Source: Kushneria sinocarnis (GTDB lineage Bacteria; Pseudomonadota; Gammaproteobacteria; Pseudomonadales; Halomonadaceae). From it: a stretch of 64,000 nucleotides of DNA. A program made the translations under genes and the position numbers. Location: the NCBI RefSeq assembly GCF_003633775.1, contig NZ_RBIN01000001.1, positions 186,001-250,000 on the forward strand, in the 5' to 3' direction. Position 1 is the first letter of the stretch. Every line of letters starts with the position of its first letter. Below, piece after piece: positions 17,086 to 27,487 of the stretch. The notes under the pieces were generated by a model. That model was given only the letters and a program-made list of their open reading frames with translations, had not been told where the DNA came from and searched no databases.

Positions 17086-17981
17086 GCGACGCCGCACGGG
17101 ATCCGGCGGCGCAGCGCATCGAGGCCCTGATGCAGCACTGCCGGCAGCGCTGCGAGCGGCGGCTGGTCCGGCTGTTCGACGAGGCGCCCGGGCCGGCGCC
17201 GCGGCTCGAGCAGGCCATGCGCTACGGAGTGCTGGGCGGCGGCAAGCGGCTGCGGCCGGTACTGGTCTATGCCGCCGGCCGGACCCTGGGCGCCGGGGAC
17301 GAGGCGCTGGATGCACCAGCGGCGGCGGTCGAGCTGATCCACGCCTACTCACTGGTACATGACGATCTGCCGAGCATGGATGACGACGCCCTGCGGCGCG
17401 GCCAGCCGACCTGTCACCGGGCGTTCGACGAGGCCACGGCACTGCTGGCCGGCGATGCCCTGCAGTCACTGGCCTTCGAGGTGCTCACCGCCGGCGAGAC
17501 ACCGCGTGCCGCCGCCATGGTGGCGACGCTCGCGCAGGCCGCGGGGCGAGGCGGCATGGCCGGCGGTCAGGCGCTCGATCTGGCAGCGGTCGGCGGTCGG
17601 CTCGATGTCGAGCAGCTGATGGCGGTACACCGCCACAAGACCGGCGCCCTGATTCGCGCAGCGGTCCGCCTCGGTGGGCTGGCCGCGGCTGCCGGGGATG
17701 ATCCGCGGCTCGAGGCGCTGGATCGCTACGCCGCGGCGATCGGGCTGGCCTTTCAGATCCAGGATGACATCCTGGATGTTACCGGTGATGCCGAGGTGAC
17801 CGGCAAGACCCAGGGGGCGGATGCGGCGCGCGACAAGCCGACCTATCCCGCCCTGCTGGGGCTTGATGAAGCGCGTCGTCAGGCGCAGGCGCTGGTCGAT
17901 GAGGGCTGCTCGGCGCTGGCCGGCCTCGATGCGCAGCCGCTGATCGATCTGGCCCGCTACATGGTCGAGCGCAATCACTGA
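17082..17981 (+). CDS. ispA: (2E,6E)-farnesyl diphosphate synthase
   Basis: IspA condenses dimethylallyl diphosphate with two isopentenyl diphosphates to give farnesyl diphosphate, the precursor of quinone side chains and undecaprenyl phosphate. The 299-residue protein has the first aspartate-rich motif [10 protein letters not shown] (about residues 92-101), GGKRLRP upstream, and the second aspartate motif [10 protein letters not shown]. Two small residues follow the first DD, as in bacterial type II FPP synthases. It overlaps xseB by 4 nt and precedes dxs by 72 bp, so the isoprenoid genes are probably co-transcribed. Confidence 0.95.
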   Translation: MSDAARDPAAQRIEALMQHCRQRCERRLVRLFDEAPGPAPRLEQAMRYGVLGGGKRLRPVLVYAAGRTLGAGDEALDAPAAAVELIHAYSLVHDDLPSMDDDALRRGQPTCHRAFDEATALLAGDALQSLAFEVLTAGETPRAAAMVATLAQAAGRGGMAGGQALDLAAVGGRLDVEQLMAVHRHKTGALIRAAVRLGGLAAAAGDDPRLEALDRYAAAIGLAFQIQDDILDVTGDAEVTGKTQGADAARDKPTYPALLGLDEARRQAQALVDEGCSALAGLDAQPLIDLARYMVERNH

Positions 17982-18053
17982 CCGGCGTTCATTTACTGCA
18001 GTGTCCCGATGCCCCGGGCATCATGCGGACCATGGATGGATTTTCGAGCCAAT

Positions 18054-20015
18054 ATGAAGCTGTTTGATGACATCCCCACCACCCGCCCGCTGACGCCGCT
18101 GCTGGATCGCGTCCGCGAGCCCTCGGATCTGCGCAGTCTCAACGAGCATCAGCTGCTGACGCTGGCCGATGAACTGCGCGCCTATCTGCTCTACAGCGTG
18201 GGGCGTACCGGCGGTCACTTCGGCGCCGGTCTCGGCGTCGTCGAGCTGACCGTGGCGCTGCATCAGCAGTACAACACGCCGCACGACCGGCTGGTCTGGG
18301 ACGTCGGTCACCAGACCTATCCGCACAAGATCCTGACCGGCCGCCGCGAGGCGATGGACAGCATGCGCCAGCACGGCGGGCTGGCCCCCTTCCCGCGGCG
18401 GCTCGAATCCGAGTACGACACCTTCGGCGTGGGGCACTCCAGCACCTCGCTCTCCGCGGCGCTGGGGATGGCGCTGGCGGCTCGCACGCAGGGTGACAAC
18501 CGGCGGGTCTGTGCAGTACTCGGCGATGGCGCGCTGACCGCCGGCATGGCGTTCGAGGCACTGGCTCATGCCGGCCATGTCAACGCCAACATGCTGGTGG
18601 TGCTCAACGACAACGAGATGTCGATCTCGGAGAACGTCGGCGGCATGGCCACCTACCTGTCGCGCATCCTGACCAGCGGCCCCTATGTGGCCGCCCGCGA
18701 GAGCGGCAAGCGGGTGCTGTCGCATCTGCCCGGCGCGCTCGATCTCGCCCGGCGCACCGAGGGGCACGTCAAGGGCATGTTCAGTCCGGCGACGCTGTTC
18801 GAGGAGATGGGCTTCAACTATGTCGGCCCCATCGACGGTCATGACCTGCCGCTGCTGATTCGCACCCTGCGTGATCTGAAGAACCGCGAGGGGCCGCAGT
18901 TCCTGCATATCGTGACCCGCAAGGGCAAGGGCTACCAGTCGGCCGAGGGTGACCCCATCGGCTATCACGCCATCACCAAGCTGGAGAAGGAAAAGCCCGC
19001 CGATCCCGCCCCCTCCGGGGCCGAGCAGCAGCAGTTCAACGCGCCGCCGGCACCGAAGAAGCTCAAGTACTGCAATGTCTTCGGCGAGTGGATCTGCGAC
19101 ACCGCGGCACGTGACCAGCGCCTGATCGGGATCACCCCGGCGATGCGCGAGGGCTCCGATCTGATCCGCTTCTCGAAGGAGTATCCCGAGCGCTACTACG
19201 ATGTGGCGATCGCCGAACAGCATGCCGTTACCATGGCAGCCGGCATGGCCTGCGAGCAGGTCAAGCCGGTGGTGGCGATCTACTCCACCTTCCTGCAGCG
19301 CGGCTACGATCAGCTGATCCATGACGTGGCCGTGCAGGGGCTGGATGTCACCTTCGCCATCGATCGCGCCGGGCTGGTGGGCGAGGATGGCTCGACCCAC
19401 CATGGCGCCTTCGATCTCTCCTACCTGCGCTGCCTGCCGGGCATGGTAGTGATGGCGCCTTCCGATGAGCGCGAGTGCTACCGGATGCTGGGCACGGCCT
19501 ATCACCACGAGGGGCCGGCGGCGGTGCGTTATCCGCGCGGCACGGGCCCCGGGGCCGCCATCGACCGTTCGCTCGAGCCCCTGCCCATCGGCCGCGCCGA
19601 GCTGCGTCGCGAGGCGGGCGACGGTCGCCCGCGGCTGGCGCTGCTGGCCTTCGGCAGCATGGTCGGACCGGCGATGGAAGTGGCCGAACGGCTCGATGCC
19701 ACCGTCTATGACATGCGCTTCGTCAAGCCGCTCGACCGCGAGGCGATCCTCCAGGCCGCCGGCAGTCACGAGCTGCTGGTGACGCTGGAGGAGAGCGTGG
19801 TCATGGGTGGGGCCGGCAGCGGTGTCAACGAGCTGCTGGCCGCCGAGCGGATACTGGTCGAGGTGCTCAATCTGGGTGTCCCCGATCGCTTCATCGAACA
19901 CGGCACGCCGAAGGAGCTGCTGACCGAATGCGGGCTGGATGCCAACGGCATCGAAGCTTCCATTCAGGCACGCCTGACCAGAATGTCGCATCATGCCTCC
20001 CGGCCAGCGCCGTAA
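18054..20015 (+). CDS. dxs: 1-deoxy-D-xylulose-5-phosphate synthase
   Basis: Dxs makes DXP from pyruvate and glyceraldehyde 3-phosphate with thiamine diphosphate, the first and often flux-controlling step of the MEP pathway. The 653-residue chain shows GHFGAGLG at the N-terminus, the ThDP site [14 protein letters not shown] through [12 protein letters not shown] (about residues 160-200), the catalytic [26 protein letters not shown], and the transketolase C-terminal domain. I chose the ATG at 18054 because MKLFDDIP matches the usual short N-terminus; in-frame ATGs at 18009 and 18036 are alternatives. The stop codon lies in the loop of a hairpin (see 20002-20027). Confidence 0.95.
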   Translation: MKLFDDIPTTRPLTPLLDRVREPSDLRSLNEHQLLTLADELRAYLLYSVGRTGGHFGAGLGVVELTVALHQQYNTPHDRLVWDVGHQTYPHKILTGRREAMDSMRQHGGLAPFPRRLESEYDTFGVGHSSTSLSAALGMALAARTQGDNRRVCAVLGDGALTAGMAFEALAHAGHVNANMLVVLNDNEMSISENVGGMATYLSRILTSGPYVAARESGKRVLSHLPGALDLARRTEGHVKGMFSPATLFEEMGFNYVGPIDGHDLPLLIRTLRDLKNREGPQFLHIVTRKGKGYQSAEGDPIGYHAITKLEKEKPADPAPSGAEQQQFNAPPAPKKLKYCNVFGEWICDTAARDQRLIGITPAMREGSDLIRFSKEYPERYYDVAIAEQHAVTMAAGMACEQVKPVVAIYSTFLQRGYDQLIHDVAVQGLDVTFAIDRAGLVGEDGSTHHGAFDLSYLRCLPGMVVMAPSDERECYRMLGTAYHHEGPAAVRYPRGTGPGAAIDRSLEPLPIGRAELRREAGDGRPRLALLAFGSMVGPAMEVAERLDATVYDMRFVKPLDREAILQAAGSHELLVTLEESVVMGGAGSGVNELLAAERILVEVLNLGVPDRFIEHGTPKELLTECGLDANGIEASIQARLTRMSHHASRPAP

Positions 20016-20027
20016 CCGGCGCTGGCC
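20002..20027 (+). terminator. 11-bp hairpin with the dxs stop codon in its loop
   Basis: GGCCAGCGCCG and CGGCGCTGGCC form a perfect 11-bp stem around the loop TAAC; the TAA is the dxs stop codon. Only ATT follows the stem, so termination may be partial. A ribosome reaching the stop would prevent folding. Confidence 0.55.
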
Positions 20028-20084
20028 ATTCGGCCGGCGGGCAGAGCGCGCCGGCCGGACCATTCATCGGGTAGTGGATATCTC

Positions 20085-20855
20085 ATGCTGATTGTCATCC
20101 TCATCACGGCGGGGCTCGGTTATCTGATCGCACGCCTGCCGGGACTCATCATCGGTGGGCTGCTGGGGTTCTGGCTGGTACGGCGACTGCAGCGCCTGGT
20201 GCGCGACAAGGTGGTCGAGCGTCAGGCGCAGTTTCTCGACTCCACCTTTGCCGTCATGGGCTGTCTGAGTCAGGTCGACGGTGAGGTGTCCGATCATGAG
20301 CGACGCACCGCCGAGGCCGTGTTCGAGCGGCTGGGGCTGAACGAAACCCAGCGCGAGCGCTGCCGGACCGCCTTCCGGCGCGGCCAGCAGCCGGATTTCG
20401 ATCTGGATGCCGAGCTCGCCCGGGTGCGTCAGGTTGCCGGGCTGCAGCGCGGACTGCTGCAGGTCTTTCTGCAGGTGCAGCTGTCGGCGATCGCGGCCGA
20501 TGGTGAACTGCATCAGGCCGAGCACGACATGCTGCTGCGCGTGGCACGCGGGCTGGGCTTCTCCGAGGCGGAGATCCGCCAGATCGAGGCCATGCTGCGT
20601 GGCGGCGCCGGCCAGGCCGGGCCCGATACCTCCGGGCCCTCGCTGGAAGAGGCCTACGAGGTGCTGGGCGTGGACAGCAGCGCCAGCGATGCCGAGGTCA
20701 AGCGGGCCTATCGGCGGCTGATGAGTCAGAACCACCCCGACAAGCTGGCCGGCAAGGGGCTGCCGGAGAACATGCGGGAAATGGCCGAAAAGCGCACCCG
20801 CGAGATCGGCAACGCCTACGAGCGCATCCGCAAGGCGCGTGCCGAGCACGCCTGA
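20085..20855 (+). CDS. djlA: DnaJ-like membrane co-chaperone DjlA
   Basis: DjlA is an inner-membrane-anchored J-domain protein that stimulates DnaK ATPase. The 256-residue chain begins with a short transmembrane segment (about residues 2-27, Gly/Leu/Ile-rich). It continues with a TerB-like helical domain (about 50-175) and ends with a J domain (EEAYEVLGVDSSASDAEVKRAYRRL, HPDK motif), as expected for the family. It follows dxs by 69 bp. Length is close to the E. coli protein (271). Confidence 0.9.
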   Translation: MLIVILITAGLGYLIARLPGLIIGGLLGFWLVRRLQRLVRDKVVERQAQFLDSTFAVMGCLSQVDGEVSDHERRTAEAVFERLGLNETQRERCRTAFRRGQQPDFDLDAELARVRQVAGLQRGLLQVFLQVQLSAIAADGELHQAEHDMLLRVARGLGFSEAEIRQIEAMLRGGAGQAGPDTSGPSLEEAYEVLGVDSSASDAEVKRAYRRLMSQNHPDKLAGKGLPENMREMAEKRTREIGNAYERIRKARAEHA

Positions 20856-20998
20856 TTCCCATGGCGGCGGGGCGGTGCCTCCGACACCGGCCGTCTGCCC
20901 CTGACCGGGGCGTGTCCGGGCGCTGCGTTCGCATCCCCGCCGGCGTGCACTACGCTGGAGGTTCCGGTACCGCACATCCGGGCAGGGCAGGAGATGAC

Positions 20999-21958
20999 AT
21001 GGGATTCGGGCGGGTCAAGGGCCTACGGCCACGGCGCTGGCGCCAAGCGCTGGCAGGGCTGCTGCTGGTCGGCATGGCGCTCCCGGCGCAGGCTGCCAGC
21101 CTGGCGGCCTTCGGTGACAGCTACAGCGACAACGGTCGTTCCCACATGCTGGCGGAACGGGCGCGCCGGCTGGGGATGCCGGGGGTCGAGCCGATCACGC
21201 CGGCCGCGCAGGGCTATTATCGCCACCGCTGGAGCAACGGCCCCACCGCCGTCGAGGTGCTTGCCGCCCGCAGCGGCATGCAGCTCAAGGACATGGCGGT
21301 CGGGGGTGCCCTGACCGGGGCCTCGAACTATTTCCCGTGGTTCGACAGTGTCACGCCCAGCGGACTGCTGGCGCAGGTGAACGATTATCTCGACCGCCAC
21401 GCTGCGCCGCGCAACGCCTTCGTGTTCGCCTCCGCCAATGACTTCTTCTTTCGGGTGCTGGATCAGCAGGCCGATCCGCAGCGCGTGGCCGAGGCCGCAG
21501 CGCACAATGTCCGGCTGGCCATGGAGCGCCTGATTGCGGGGGGCACACGGCGTGTCATGGTAGTCGGCGCGTTCGATCTGACGCTGCTGCCGCGGGTCCG
21601 GCGGGATACGGCGGTGCCTGCGGCCAATGCCTACATGCAGCGTTTTGATGACCGGCTGCGCGAGAGCGTGGCCCGGCTCGACCGGCGTGACGGGGTCCGG
21701 ATCAGCTATTTCGATCTGCGCAGCGCGCTGACCGACATTCGTCATCAGGCTGTCTCGCTGGGCTTCAGTGACCTGGTGCATCCCTGCCTTGCCGGTGACG
21801 ACGGCACCCTCTGCCCGAACCCGGATGCCCATCTGCTCTGGGATGCCTATCACCCCACCCGGCGTGTTCACCAGCTGCTGGGCAGACGCATGGCCGAACA
21901 GGCCCGTCAGGCGCTGGGCTGGGAAGCCGCCACTGAACATGTCCGCTCTGTCGAATAA
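20999..21958 (+). CDS. secreted GDSL-family lipase/esterase
   Basis: A 319-residue SGNH hydrolase with a cleavable signal peptide (hydrophobic core about residues 16-32, cleavage probably after PAQA). The nucleophile block reads FGDSYSDNGR (GDSL block I), block III is FASANDF, and block V is DAYHPT with catalytic Asp and His. Conserved spacing to GVXFSN-type autotransporter esterases is visible, but there is no C-terminal autotransporter barrel. It is probably a periplasmic or extracellular esterase. The ATG at 20999 has AGGAG 5 nt upstream; a second ATG at 20994 is out of frame. Confidence 0.82.
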   Translation: MGFGRVKGLRPRRWRQALAGLLLVGMALPAQAASLAAFGDSYSDNGRSHMLAERARRLGMPGVEPITPAAQGYYRHRWSNGPTAVEVLAARSGMQLKDMAVGGALTGASNYFPWFDSVTPSGLLAQVNDYLDRHAAPRNAFVFASANDFFFRVLDQQADPQRVAEAAAHNVRLAMERLIAGGTRRVMVVGAFDLTLLPRVRRDTAVPAANAYMQRFDDRLRESVARLDRRDGVRISYFDLRSALTDIRHQAVSLGFSDLVHPCLAGDDGTLCPNPDAHLLWDAYHPTRRVHQLLGRRMAEQARQALGWEAATEHVRSVE

Positions 21959-22055
21959 CCCCGTCGGGCCCGTGCGCCCGCTCGTGATGCGGCCCACCGA
22001 GTTGCGGCGGTGGCCCGCGTCTGTCGTTCAACCCCTGCGCCCGTGGAGCGCCATC

Positions 22056-23258
22056 ATGACCGCTGGATCGACAAGCCATCAGCATACCGCCCGTTATCTG
22101 TCACTCCATGTGCTGATCATGTGGGTGGGGCTGAACCTGCGGCCGTCGATTGCAGCCGTGGGGCCGCTGCTGGACCGCATCCAGCAGTCGCTGGCGATGA
22201 GCTACAGCCAGGCCTCGCTGCTGACGGCGCTGCCGTTCGTGGCGATGGGACTGGCGTGTTTCCAGGGCATGCGACTGGTGCGGCGCTTCGATCGGCACCG
22301 GCTGATCATGCTGGCGCTGGGGGTGATTACGCTGGCCAGCCTGATGCGATTGTTCACCGACAGCCTGACGGGGCTGGCGCTGACGGCACTGGCCGGAGGC
22401 GCCGGCATTGCCGTGATCCAGGCGCTGATGCCGGCGCTGATCAAGGCGACCCTGCCCGATCGGGTCTCCTCGGCTACCGGGCTCTACATCGGCGCCATTC
22501 TGGGCGGCGGGGCCCTGGCGTCGATGCTGGCGCCCCCGCTGACCCGGCTGACGGGCAGCTGGCATGTCGGGCTGGCAGCATGGGCCCTGCTGGGGCCGCT
22601 GGCGTTGTGGCAGTGGCAGCGTCATGGCGGCGCCATGCTCTCGCCGGTGCCCCGCGAGGGGCGGGGCAACAATACCCCGCTGCACCGGCTGCCCAGGGCC
22701 TGGTCGCTGACCCTGTTCTTCGGCTTCGGCACCGCCGGCTACGCCTGCGTGCTGGCCTGGCTGCCGCCGTACTATCTGGCGCGGGGCTGGTCGGCGAGTG
22801 CGGTCGGTGCCCTGCTGGGCCATGCCACGCTGCTGCAGGTACTGGCCAGCGTGGCGCTGCCGTGGCTGATGCGCTATCGCCTCGACCGGCGTCCGGCGCT
22901 GTACGCCGTGGTCGGTGCGGCGCTGGTGGGCTTCATCGGCCTGCTGGCAGCACCCGCCGGCGCCCTGGCCTGGCTGTGGGCGACCCTGCTGGGCGTGGGC
23001 ATCGGCGGCGTGTTTCCGCTGTCGGTGCTGGTCCCCATGGACCATCACCGCGATCCGGCGCGGGCCGGCGATCTGGCCGCCTTCGTGCAGGGCCATGGCT
23101 ATCTGATTGCCGCCGCCGGCACCCTGGCCGCCGCCGTGGCGCGTGATCTGCTCGCGGGATTCGAACCGGCCTGGCTGGCGCTGATCGTGCTGTTCGGCTG
23201 GATGCTGGTGATCAGTCGACGCTTTGATCCGGCGCACTATACCCGTCAGATCGACTGA
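22056..23258 (+). CDS. MFS transporter, CynX/NimT-like
   Basis: A 400-residue, 12-helix major facilitator protein. The N-terminal segment LIMWVGLNLRPSIAAVGPLL is typical of the CynX / NimT (cyanate transporter-like, 2-nitroimidazole transporter) subfamily, whose members move small anions or export drugs. The substrate is not deducible. GGAG lies 8 nt before the ATG at 22056. Flanking genes (GDSL esterase, methyltransferase) give no functional clue. Confidence 0.78.
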   Translation: MTAGSTSHQHTARYLSLHVLIMWVGLNLRPSIAAVGPLLDRIQQSLAMSYSQASLLTALPFVAMGLACFQGMRLVRRFDRHRLIMLALGVITLASLMRLFTDSLTGLALTALAGGAGIAVIQALMPALIKATLPDRVSSATGLYIGAILGGGALASMLAPPLTRLTGSWHVGLAAWALLGPLALWQWQRHGGAMLSPVPREGRGNNTPLHRLPRAWSLTLFFGFGTAGYACVLAWLPPYYLARGWSASAVGALLGHATLLQVLASVALPWLMRYRLDRRPALYAVVGAALVGFIGLLAAPAGALAWLWATLLGVGIGGVFPLSVLVPMDHHRDPARAGDLAAFVQGHGYLIAAAGTLAAAVARDLLAGFEPAWLALIVLFGWMLVISRRFDPAHYTRQID

Positions 23259-23276
23259 CACCCGCCGGCTCGACTG

Positions 23277-23306
23277 ACCCCGGGGCCTGCCGGGGCCGGG
23301 GTATTT
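23277..23306 (+). terminator. imperfect GC hairpin after the MFS gene
   Basis: ACCCCGG and CCGGGGT form the outer stem of an imperfect hairpin that is followed by ATTTG, shortly after the MFS stop codon. This is a plausible but weak terminator. Confidence 0.35.
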
Positions 23307-23368
23307 GTCAGCCGCGCCCCGGGACCACTATTCTGAACAATTACCTCCACCAAAAAGAGGGTTTTTCC

Positions 23369-24037
23369 ATGGTGGATCACAATCACTCCACGGCTGCCGA
23401 AAATACCGAGCGGGATGGGCGCAACCACGTCCAGCAGATGCTGTCGCTGGATGGTGAGGCCCAAAAGCTCAAGGCCCGTTATCGCGGTTGGTCACAAGGC
23501 AGCAATCGGACCTATCATGTGCCGGGCATCCTGTGCGATTTCATGACCGAGCAGACCCAGCGCCACTCGATGGGCGCGCCGGGACAGCTGCACATTCTCG
23601 ATGCCGGCTGTGGCAGCGGCCTGATCGGTCAGGCGCTGTCGGCTCACGGCTTTACCTGGCTGGACGGCTTCGATCTCAACGATAGTGTTATCGTCGAGGC
23701 GCGCAAGTGCGAGGTCTATGACCAGCTGCGCGGCGGTGTCGACATGAACGGGGCACTGGATTATGACACCGGCAGCTTCGATGTCGTGGTCTGTTGCGGC
23801 GTGTTCAACGATGACAACGTGGATCCCGAGGCGCTGGGCGAGCTGTTGCGCATTACCCGCCCCGGTGGACTGGTGATGATCAGTACCCAGCAGGGCTATG
23901 ATGAGCGCCACGGTTTCGAGGCCTGGCTGCGCACGCCCGATTTCACCCGCATGGCCGAGCGCATTCACCATCTGGTCGGCGCGCCCTACAGCGGCCGGAT
24001 CACTGCCGACTATCACACCTTTCGCATTCACGCGTGA
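23369..24037 (+). CDS. class I SAM-dependent methyltransferase
   Basis: A 222-residue Rossmann-fold methyltransferase. Motif I is ILDAGCGSGLIGQAL (about residues 76-90), the acidic motif II is GFDLNDSVI, and motif IV is FDVVVCCGVFNDD. It resembles the Williams-Beuren-type (WBSCR27/METTL27) small-molecule methyltransferases more than tRNA or rRNA enzymes. The substrate is unknown. The ribosome site AAAGAGG lies 8 nt before the ATG. It converges on ribA. Confidence 0.75.
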   Translation: MVDHNHSTAAENTERDGRNHVQQMLSLDGEAQKLKARYRGWSQGSNRTYHVPGILCDFMTEQTQRHSMGAPGQLHILDAGCGSGLIGQALSAHGFTWLDGFDLNDSVIVEARKCEVYDQLRGGVDMNGALDYDTGSFDVVVCCGVFNDDNVDPEALGELLRITRPGGLVMISTQQGYDERHGFEAWLRTPDFTRMAERIHHLVGAPYSGRITADYHTFRIHA

Positions 24038-24091
24038 CGCCCCATCCCGACCGGCCGTCGGGATGGCCGGGTGCCGCGTCGGAGACGCCGG

Positions 24092-24727
24092 CTAGCGGCG
24101 CCGGTTGTCGTCCACGGGGCCGGCAAAGGTGAACTGATCCAGCGCCATCATGTGGCCCAGACGCCCGGCCTTGGTGGTCAGATACTGCTCGTTGTGGGCA
24201 TTGAGCCCGGTCGTCAGCGGCAGCCGTTCGCTGATCTCGATCCCGTCGGCACGCAGGGCCTCGACCTTGCGCGGATTGTTGGTCATCAGCTTGAGGGCGT
24301 GGACGCCGAGGTGTTCGAGCATCGGCAGACAGAGGTCGTAGCGGCGCATGTCGGCCTCGAAACCGAGCGCCTCGTTGGCCTCGACCGTGTCGGCGCCCTC
24401 GTCCTGCAGGTGATAGGCGCGAATCTTGTTGAGCAGGCCGATGCCGCGCCCCTCCTGACGCAGGTAGAGCAGCAGGCCGCGTCCCTCCTCGGCAATGCGC
24501 TTGAGCGCCGCCTGCAGCTGATAGCCGCAGTCGCAGCGCATCGAGAACAGGGCGTCGCCGGTCAGGCACTCGGAATGCACCCGGCCCAGTACCGGGGTGC
24601 CATCGTCGATGGTGCCCAGCGAAAGGGCAACATGCTCCTTGCCGCTGCGGTCATCCTCGAACCCGTGCAGGGTGAAGGTGGCCCAGGGCGTCGGCAGGCG
24701 GGAGGCCGCAATGAATCGAATCGTCAC
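24092..24727 (-). CDS. ribA: GTP cyclohydrolase II
   Basis: RibA opens GTP to 2,5-diamino-6-ribosylamino-pyrimidinone 5'-phosphate, the first step of riboflavin synthesis. The 211-residue single-domain enzyme shows [10 protein letters not shown] and MRCDCG, which supply the three zinc Cys ligands (about 54, 65, 67). Also present are the catalytic [10 protein letters not shown] loop and [12 protein letters not shown]. It is the short E. coli form without a fused RibB domain. The neighbourhood near dxs/ispA is typical for gammaproteobacteria. Confidence 0.95.
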   Translation of the reverse strand: MTIRFIAASRLPTPWATFTLHGFEDDRSGKEHVALSLGTIDDGTPVLGRVHSECLTGDALFSMRCDCGYQLQAALKRIAEEGRGLLLYLRQEGRGIGLLNKIRAYHLQDEGADTVEANEALGFEADMRRYDLCLPMLEHLGVHALKLMTNNPRKVEALRADGIEISERLPLTTGLNAHNEQYLTTKAGRLGHMMALDQFTFAGPVDDNRRR

Positions 24728-24928
24728 GTCAGATCTCGTGATGGCGGTGCATCATCATCCACTCGGGGGTGGACCAGTCTAGCAGGCCAGCGCGGCTGGC
24801 TCATCCCGCAGCGCGATGAGTTTTTCTATCACGCTCATTCGATTTCATCGACGCCCGATGGATGAGCGCAAGGCGACCGATCCGCTACAATCGGCGGTAC
24901 ACTTCATCTGCGGCGAGACGGCAAGCGC

Positions 24929-25990
24929 ATGGCCCTTCACAACGATCGTTTTCTGCGGGCACTGGCCCGGCAGCCCGTTGACCGCACTCCGGTCTGGATG
25001 ATGCGTCAGGCAGGTCGCTATCTGCCGGAGTATCGCGCGACCCGCGAGCGGGCCGGCAGCTTCATGGACCTGTGTCGCAACGCCGAGCTGGCCTGCGAGG
25101 TGACCCTGCAGCCGGTCGATCGTTTCGATCTCGACGCCGCGATCCTGTTTTCCGACATTCTTACCATCCCCGATGCGATGGGGCTGGGGCTCTACTTTGT
25201 ACCCGGCGAGGGCCCGATGTTTCGCAGCCCGGTACGCGACGGTGCGGCCATCGACCGACTGAGCGCGCCCGATGCCGAGCGCGATCTCGACTATGTCATG
25301 AACGCGGTCTCGACCGTGCGCCGCGAACTCAATGGCCGGATGCCGCTGATCGGCTTTTCCGGCAGCCCCTGGACGCTGGCCACCTACATGGTGGAGGGCG
25401 GCCCGAGCAAGGACTTCCGCCACGTGAAGGGCCTGCTCTACAGCGATCCCGCGGCGCTGCATCGTCTGCTGGCGATCCTGGCCGAGGCGGTGACCGACTA
25501 TCTCAATGCGCAGATCCGCGCCGGCGCCCAGGCGGTGCAGATCTTCGATACCTGGGGTGGGGCGCTGACCACGCCGGCCTATCGCGACTTCTCGCTGGCC
25601 TACATGCAGCGCATCGTTGATGGGCTGATCCGCGAGCACGACGGCCGGCGGGTGCCGGTGATCCTGTTCACCAAGAACGGCGGCCAGTGGCTCGAACAGA
25701 TCGCCGCCACCGGCTGTGACGGGGTGGGACTGGACTGGACCACCGAGCTTGCCGATGCCCGGGCCCGTATCGGCGGGCAGGCCGCGCTGCAGGGCAATCT
25801 CGATCCCAGTGCGCTGTTCGGTGCTCCGGCCACCATTCGTGCCGAGGTGGCGCGCATTCTGGAGAGCTTCGGTGCCGGCTCCGGCCATGTCTTCAATCTC
25901 GGTCATGGCATCTCCCAGTTTACACCGCCGGAGAATGTGACGGCCTTCATCGCGGCCCTGCACGAGCTGAGTCCGCAGTGGCATGAGTGA
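24929..25990 (+). CDS. hemE: uroporphyrinogen decarboxylase
   Basis: HemE removes the four acetate carboxyls of uroporphyrinogen III to make coproporphyrinogen III in haem synthesis. The 353-residue chain has the signature [16 protein letters not shown] near the N-terminus (substrate-binding Arg residues), the active-site [12 protein letters not shown] (Asp about 79), and [16 protein letters not shown]. Length is exactly as expected. A TACAAT box at 24886 may be its -10. The last 8 nt overlap the next gene, so the two are translationally coupled. Confidence 0.95.
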   Translation: MALHNDRFLRALARQPVDRTPVWMMRQAGRYLPEYRATRERAGSFMDLCRNAELACEVTLQPVDRFDLDAAILFSDILTIPDAMGLGLYFVPGEGPMFRSPVRDGAAIDRLSAPDAERDLDYVMNAVSTVRRELNGRMPLIGFSGSPWTLATYMVEGGPSKDFRHVKGLLYSDPAALHRLLAILAEAVTDYLNAQIRAGAQAVQIFDTWGGALTTPAYRDFSLAYMQRIVDGLIREHDGRRVPVILFTKNGGQWLEQIAATGCDGVGLDWTTELADARARIGGQAALQGNLDPSALFGAPATIRAEVARILESFGAGSGHVFNLGHGISQFTPPENVTAFIAALHELSPQWHE

Positions 25991-26483
25991 AGCGCCGCCA
26001 CGTCGCGTTCATGAAGAGGGGCATGAGGCTGAGCCCCTTTTTACGCAACTGATCGTGTTCGATGGCGACTGCCCGCTCTGCCGGCGCTCGGTGGCCTGGC
26101 TGCTGCGCCACGAACGCCGCCCGACAATCGGTCTGGTGACCCTGCAGTCCACACTCGGTCATCGGCTCGGCGATCACTTCGATGAAAGCGCCGATCAGCT
26201 CGACAGCGTCTGGCTGATCCGGTCGGGTCGGCTTCATCGTGATAGCGAGGCGCTGTGGCGGGCGGCCGAAGCACTGACCGCGCCGTTTGCCGGACTGGCG
26301 CAGCTGCGCCGGCTGCCGCAGCCGCTGCGGGATGGCGTGTATGCCCTGATCGGACGCTATCGTCATCGACTGGCGCGTGACCCGGGGCTGGATGAGGCCG
26401 TACAGGCACGGCTGCTGGCCGGGCTGAGCCCGGCACAGTGCCGGGCTCTCGACCTGCCCGAGGCCCTGGCAGCATGCGTCTGA
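25983..26483 (+). CDS. DUF393 / DCC-family thiol-disulfide oxidoreductase-like protein
   Basis: A 166-residue protein whose first domain carries [14 protein letters not shown], the DxxCxxC motif that names the DCC family (thioredoxin-like, probable redox function). A C-terminal helical portion (about residues 85-166) contains [13 protein letters not shown]. The start codon overlaps the hemE stop region by 8 nt. No biochemical role is established, and the link to haem synthesis is by position only. Confidence 0.78.
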   Translation: MSEAPPRRVHEEGHEAEPLFTQLIVFDGDCPLCRRSVAWLLRHERRPTIGLVTLQSTLGHRLGDHFDESADQLDSVWLIRSGRLHRDSEALWRAAEALTAPFAGLAQLRRLPQPLRDGVYALIGRYRHRLARDPGLDEAVQARLLAGLSPAQCRALDLPEALAACV

Positions 26484-26595
26484 ACGGGGTGCTTTTCATC
26501 CTGTCGCTGGCAGGCTATGTTGCCCGCCCCGGCGGGTCATCCGGCCCGTTATCGCCAGCAGTAGTGACCGGTAGCGACCGGCAGGAGAGAGTGAG

Positions 26596-27459
26596 ATGAG
26601 TGAACAGCCCCTCGATGGCTGGTTCATCGAGCGATTCGATCGTGAGGGCAGTGCCATCGGTCTGAAAGTGCAGGAAAAGCTGCATGACGAGACCACGCCC
26701 TGGCAGCATCTCGAAGTCTACTCAACCGAGACGCACGGCCATCTGATGGTGCTTGATGGCTGCGTGATGCTCACCGACCGGGACAACTTCCTCTATCACG
26801 AGATGATTGCCCATCCGGCGCTGTTCACCCATGCCGATCCGAAGCGGGTGGTGATCATCGGCGGCGGCGATTGCGGCACGCTGCGCGAGGTGCTGCGCCA
26901 TCCCGGGGTCGAGCAGGCCACCCAGATCGATATCGACGAGGCCGTGACGCGCGCGGCCGAGCGCTTCTTCCCGCAGTTGACCGAAGCCAACCATGATCCG
27001 CGCGCCGAGCTGCGGTTTGCCGACGGCGTCAAATGGGTCGATGACTGCCCGGAGAACAGCGTGGATGTGCTGATCATCGACTCCACCGATCCGGTGGGTC
27101 CGGCGGAGGGCCTCTTTCAGCAGGACTTTCTCGCCCGCTGCCAGCGTATCCTGCGTGACGGCGGGGTAATGGTGCAGCAGAGTGAATCGCCGCTCTACCA
27201 CAGCGGCTCGATCATTCGTGACCTGCGCACCGCCATGACGCAGGCCGGCTTCGACAGTGTGGCGACCCTGGTCTTCCCGCAGCCCACCTATCCCTCCGGC
27301 TGGTGGAGCGTGACCCTGGCCGGCAAGGGCGGTGCGGTCGATCGCTTTCGCGAGACAGCCGCCCGTGAGCGCTCCTTTGCGACCGAGTACTACAGTGACG
27401 CCCAGCACCGCGCTGCGCTGACCCTGCCGCCCTTCATGGCCCGTCTGCTGGCCGGGTAA
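26596..27459 (+). CDS. speE: spermidine synthase (polyamine aminopropyltransferase)
   Basis: SpeE transfers the aminopropyl group of decarboxylated SAM to putrescine. The 287-residue chain contains the N-terminal beta-strand tetramerisation domain, YHEMIAHPAL, the nucleotide motif VIIGGGDCGTLREVL (about residues 85-99), the acidic DIDEAV, and the gatekeeping DSTDPVGPAEGLF with the catalytic Asp. Length matches the E. coli enzyme (288). No speD lies beside it in this window. Confidence 0.94.
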   Translation: MSEQPLDGWFIERFDREGSAIGLKVQEKLHDETTPWQHLEVYSTETHGHLMVLDGCVMLTDRDNFLYHEMIAHPALFTHADPKRVVIIGGGDCGTLREVLRHPGVEQATQIDIDEAVTRAAERFFPQLTEANHDPRAELRFADGVKWVDDCPENSVDVLIIDSTDPVGPAEGLFQQDFLARCQRILRDGGVMVQQSESPLYHSGSIIRDLRTAMTQAGFDSVATLVFPQPTYPSGWWSVTLAGKGGAVDRFRETAARERSFATEYYSDAQHRAALTLPPFMARLLAG

Positions 27460-27469
27460 GGCGCATGGC

Positions 27470-27487
27470 CCCGGCCGTGAGGCCGGG
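27470..27487 (+). terminator. hairpin after speE
   Basis: CCCGGCC and GGCCGGG form a perfect 7-bp stem with a GTGA loop 10 bp past the speE stop. There is no T-tract. Confidence 0.45.

Noticed and set aside
18021-20063. 680-codon frame antisense to dxs
   Set aside because: dxs is unambiguous on the plus strand; the reverse frame is open only because of GC codon bias.
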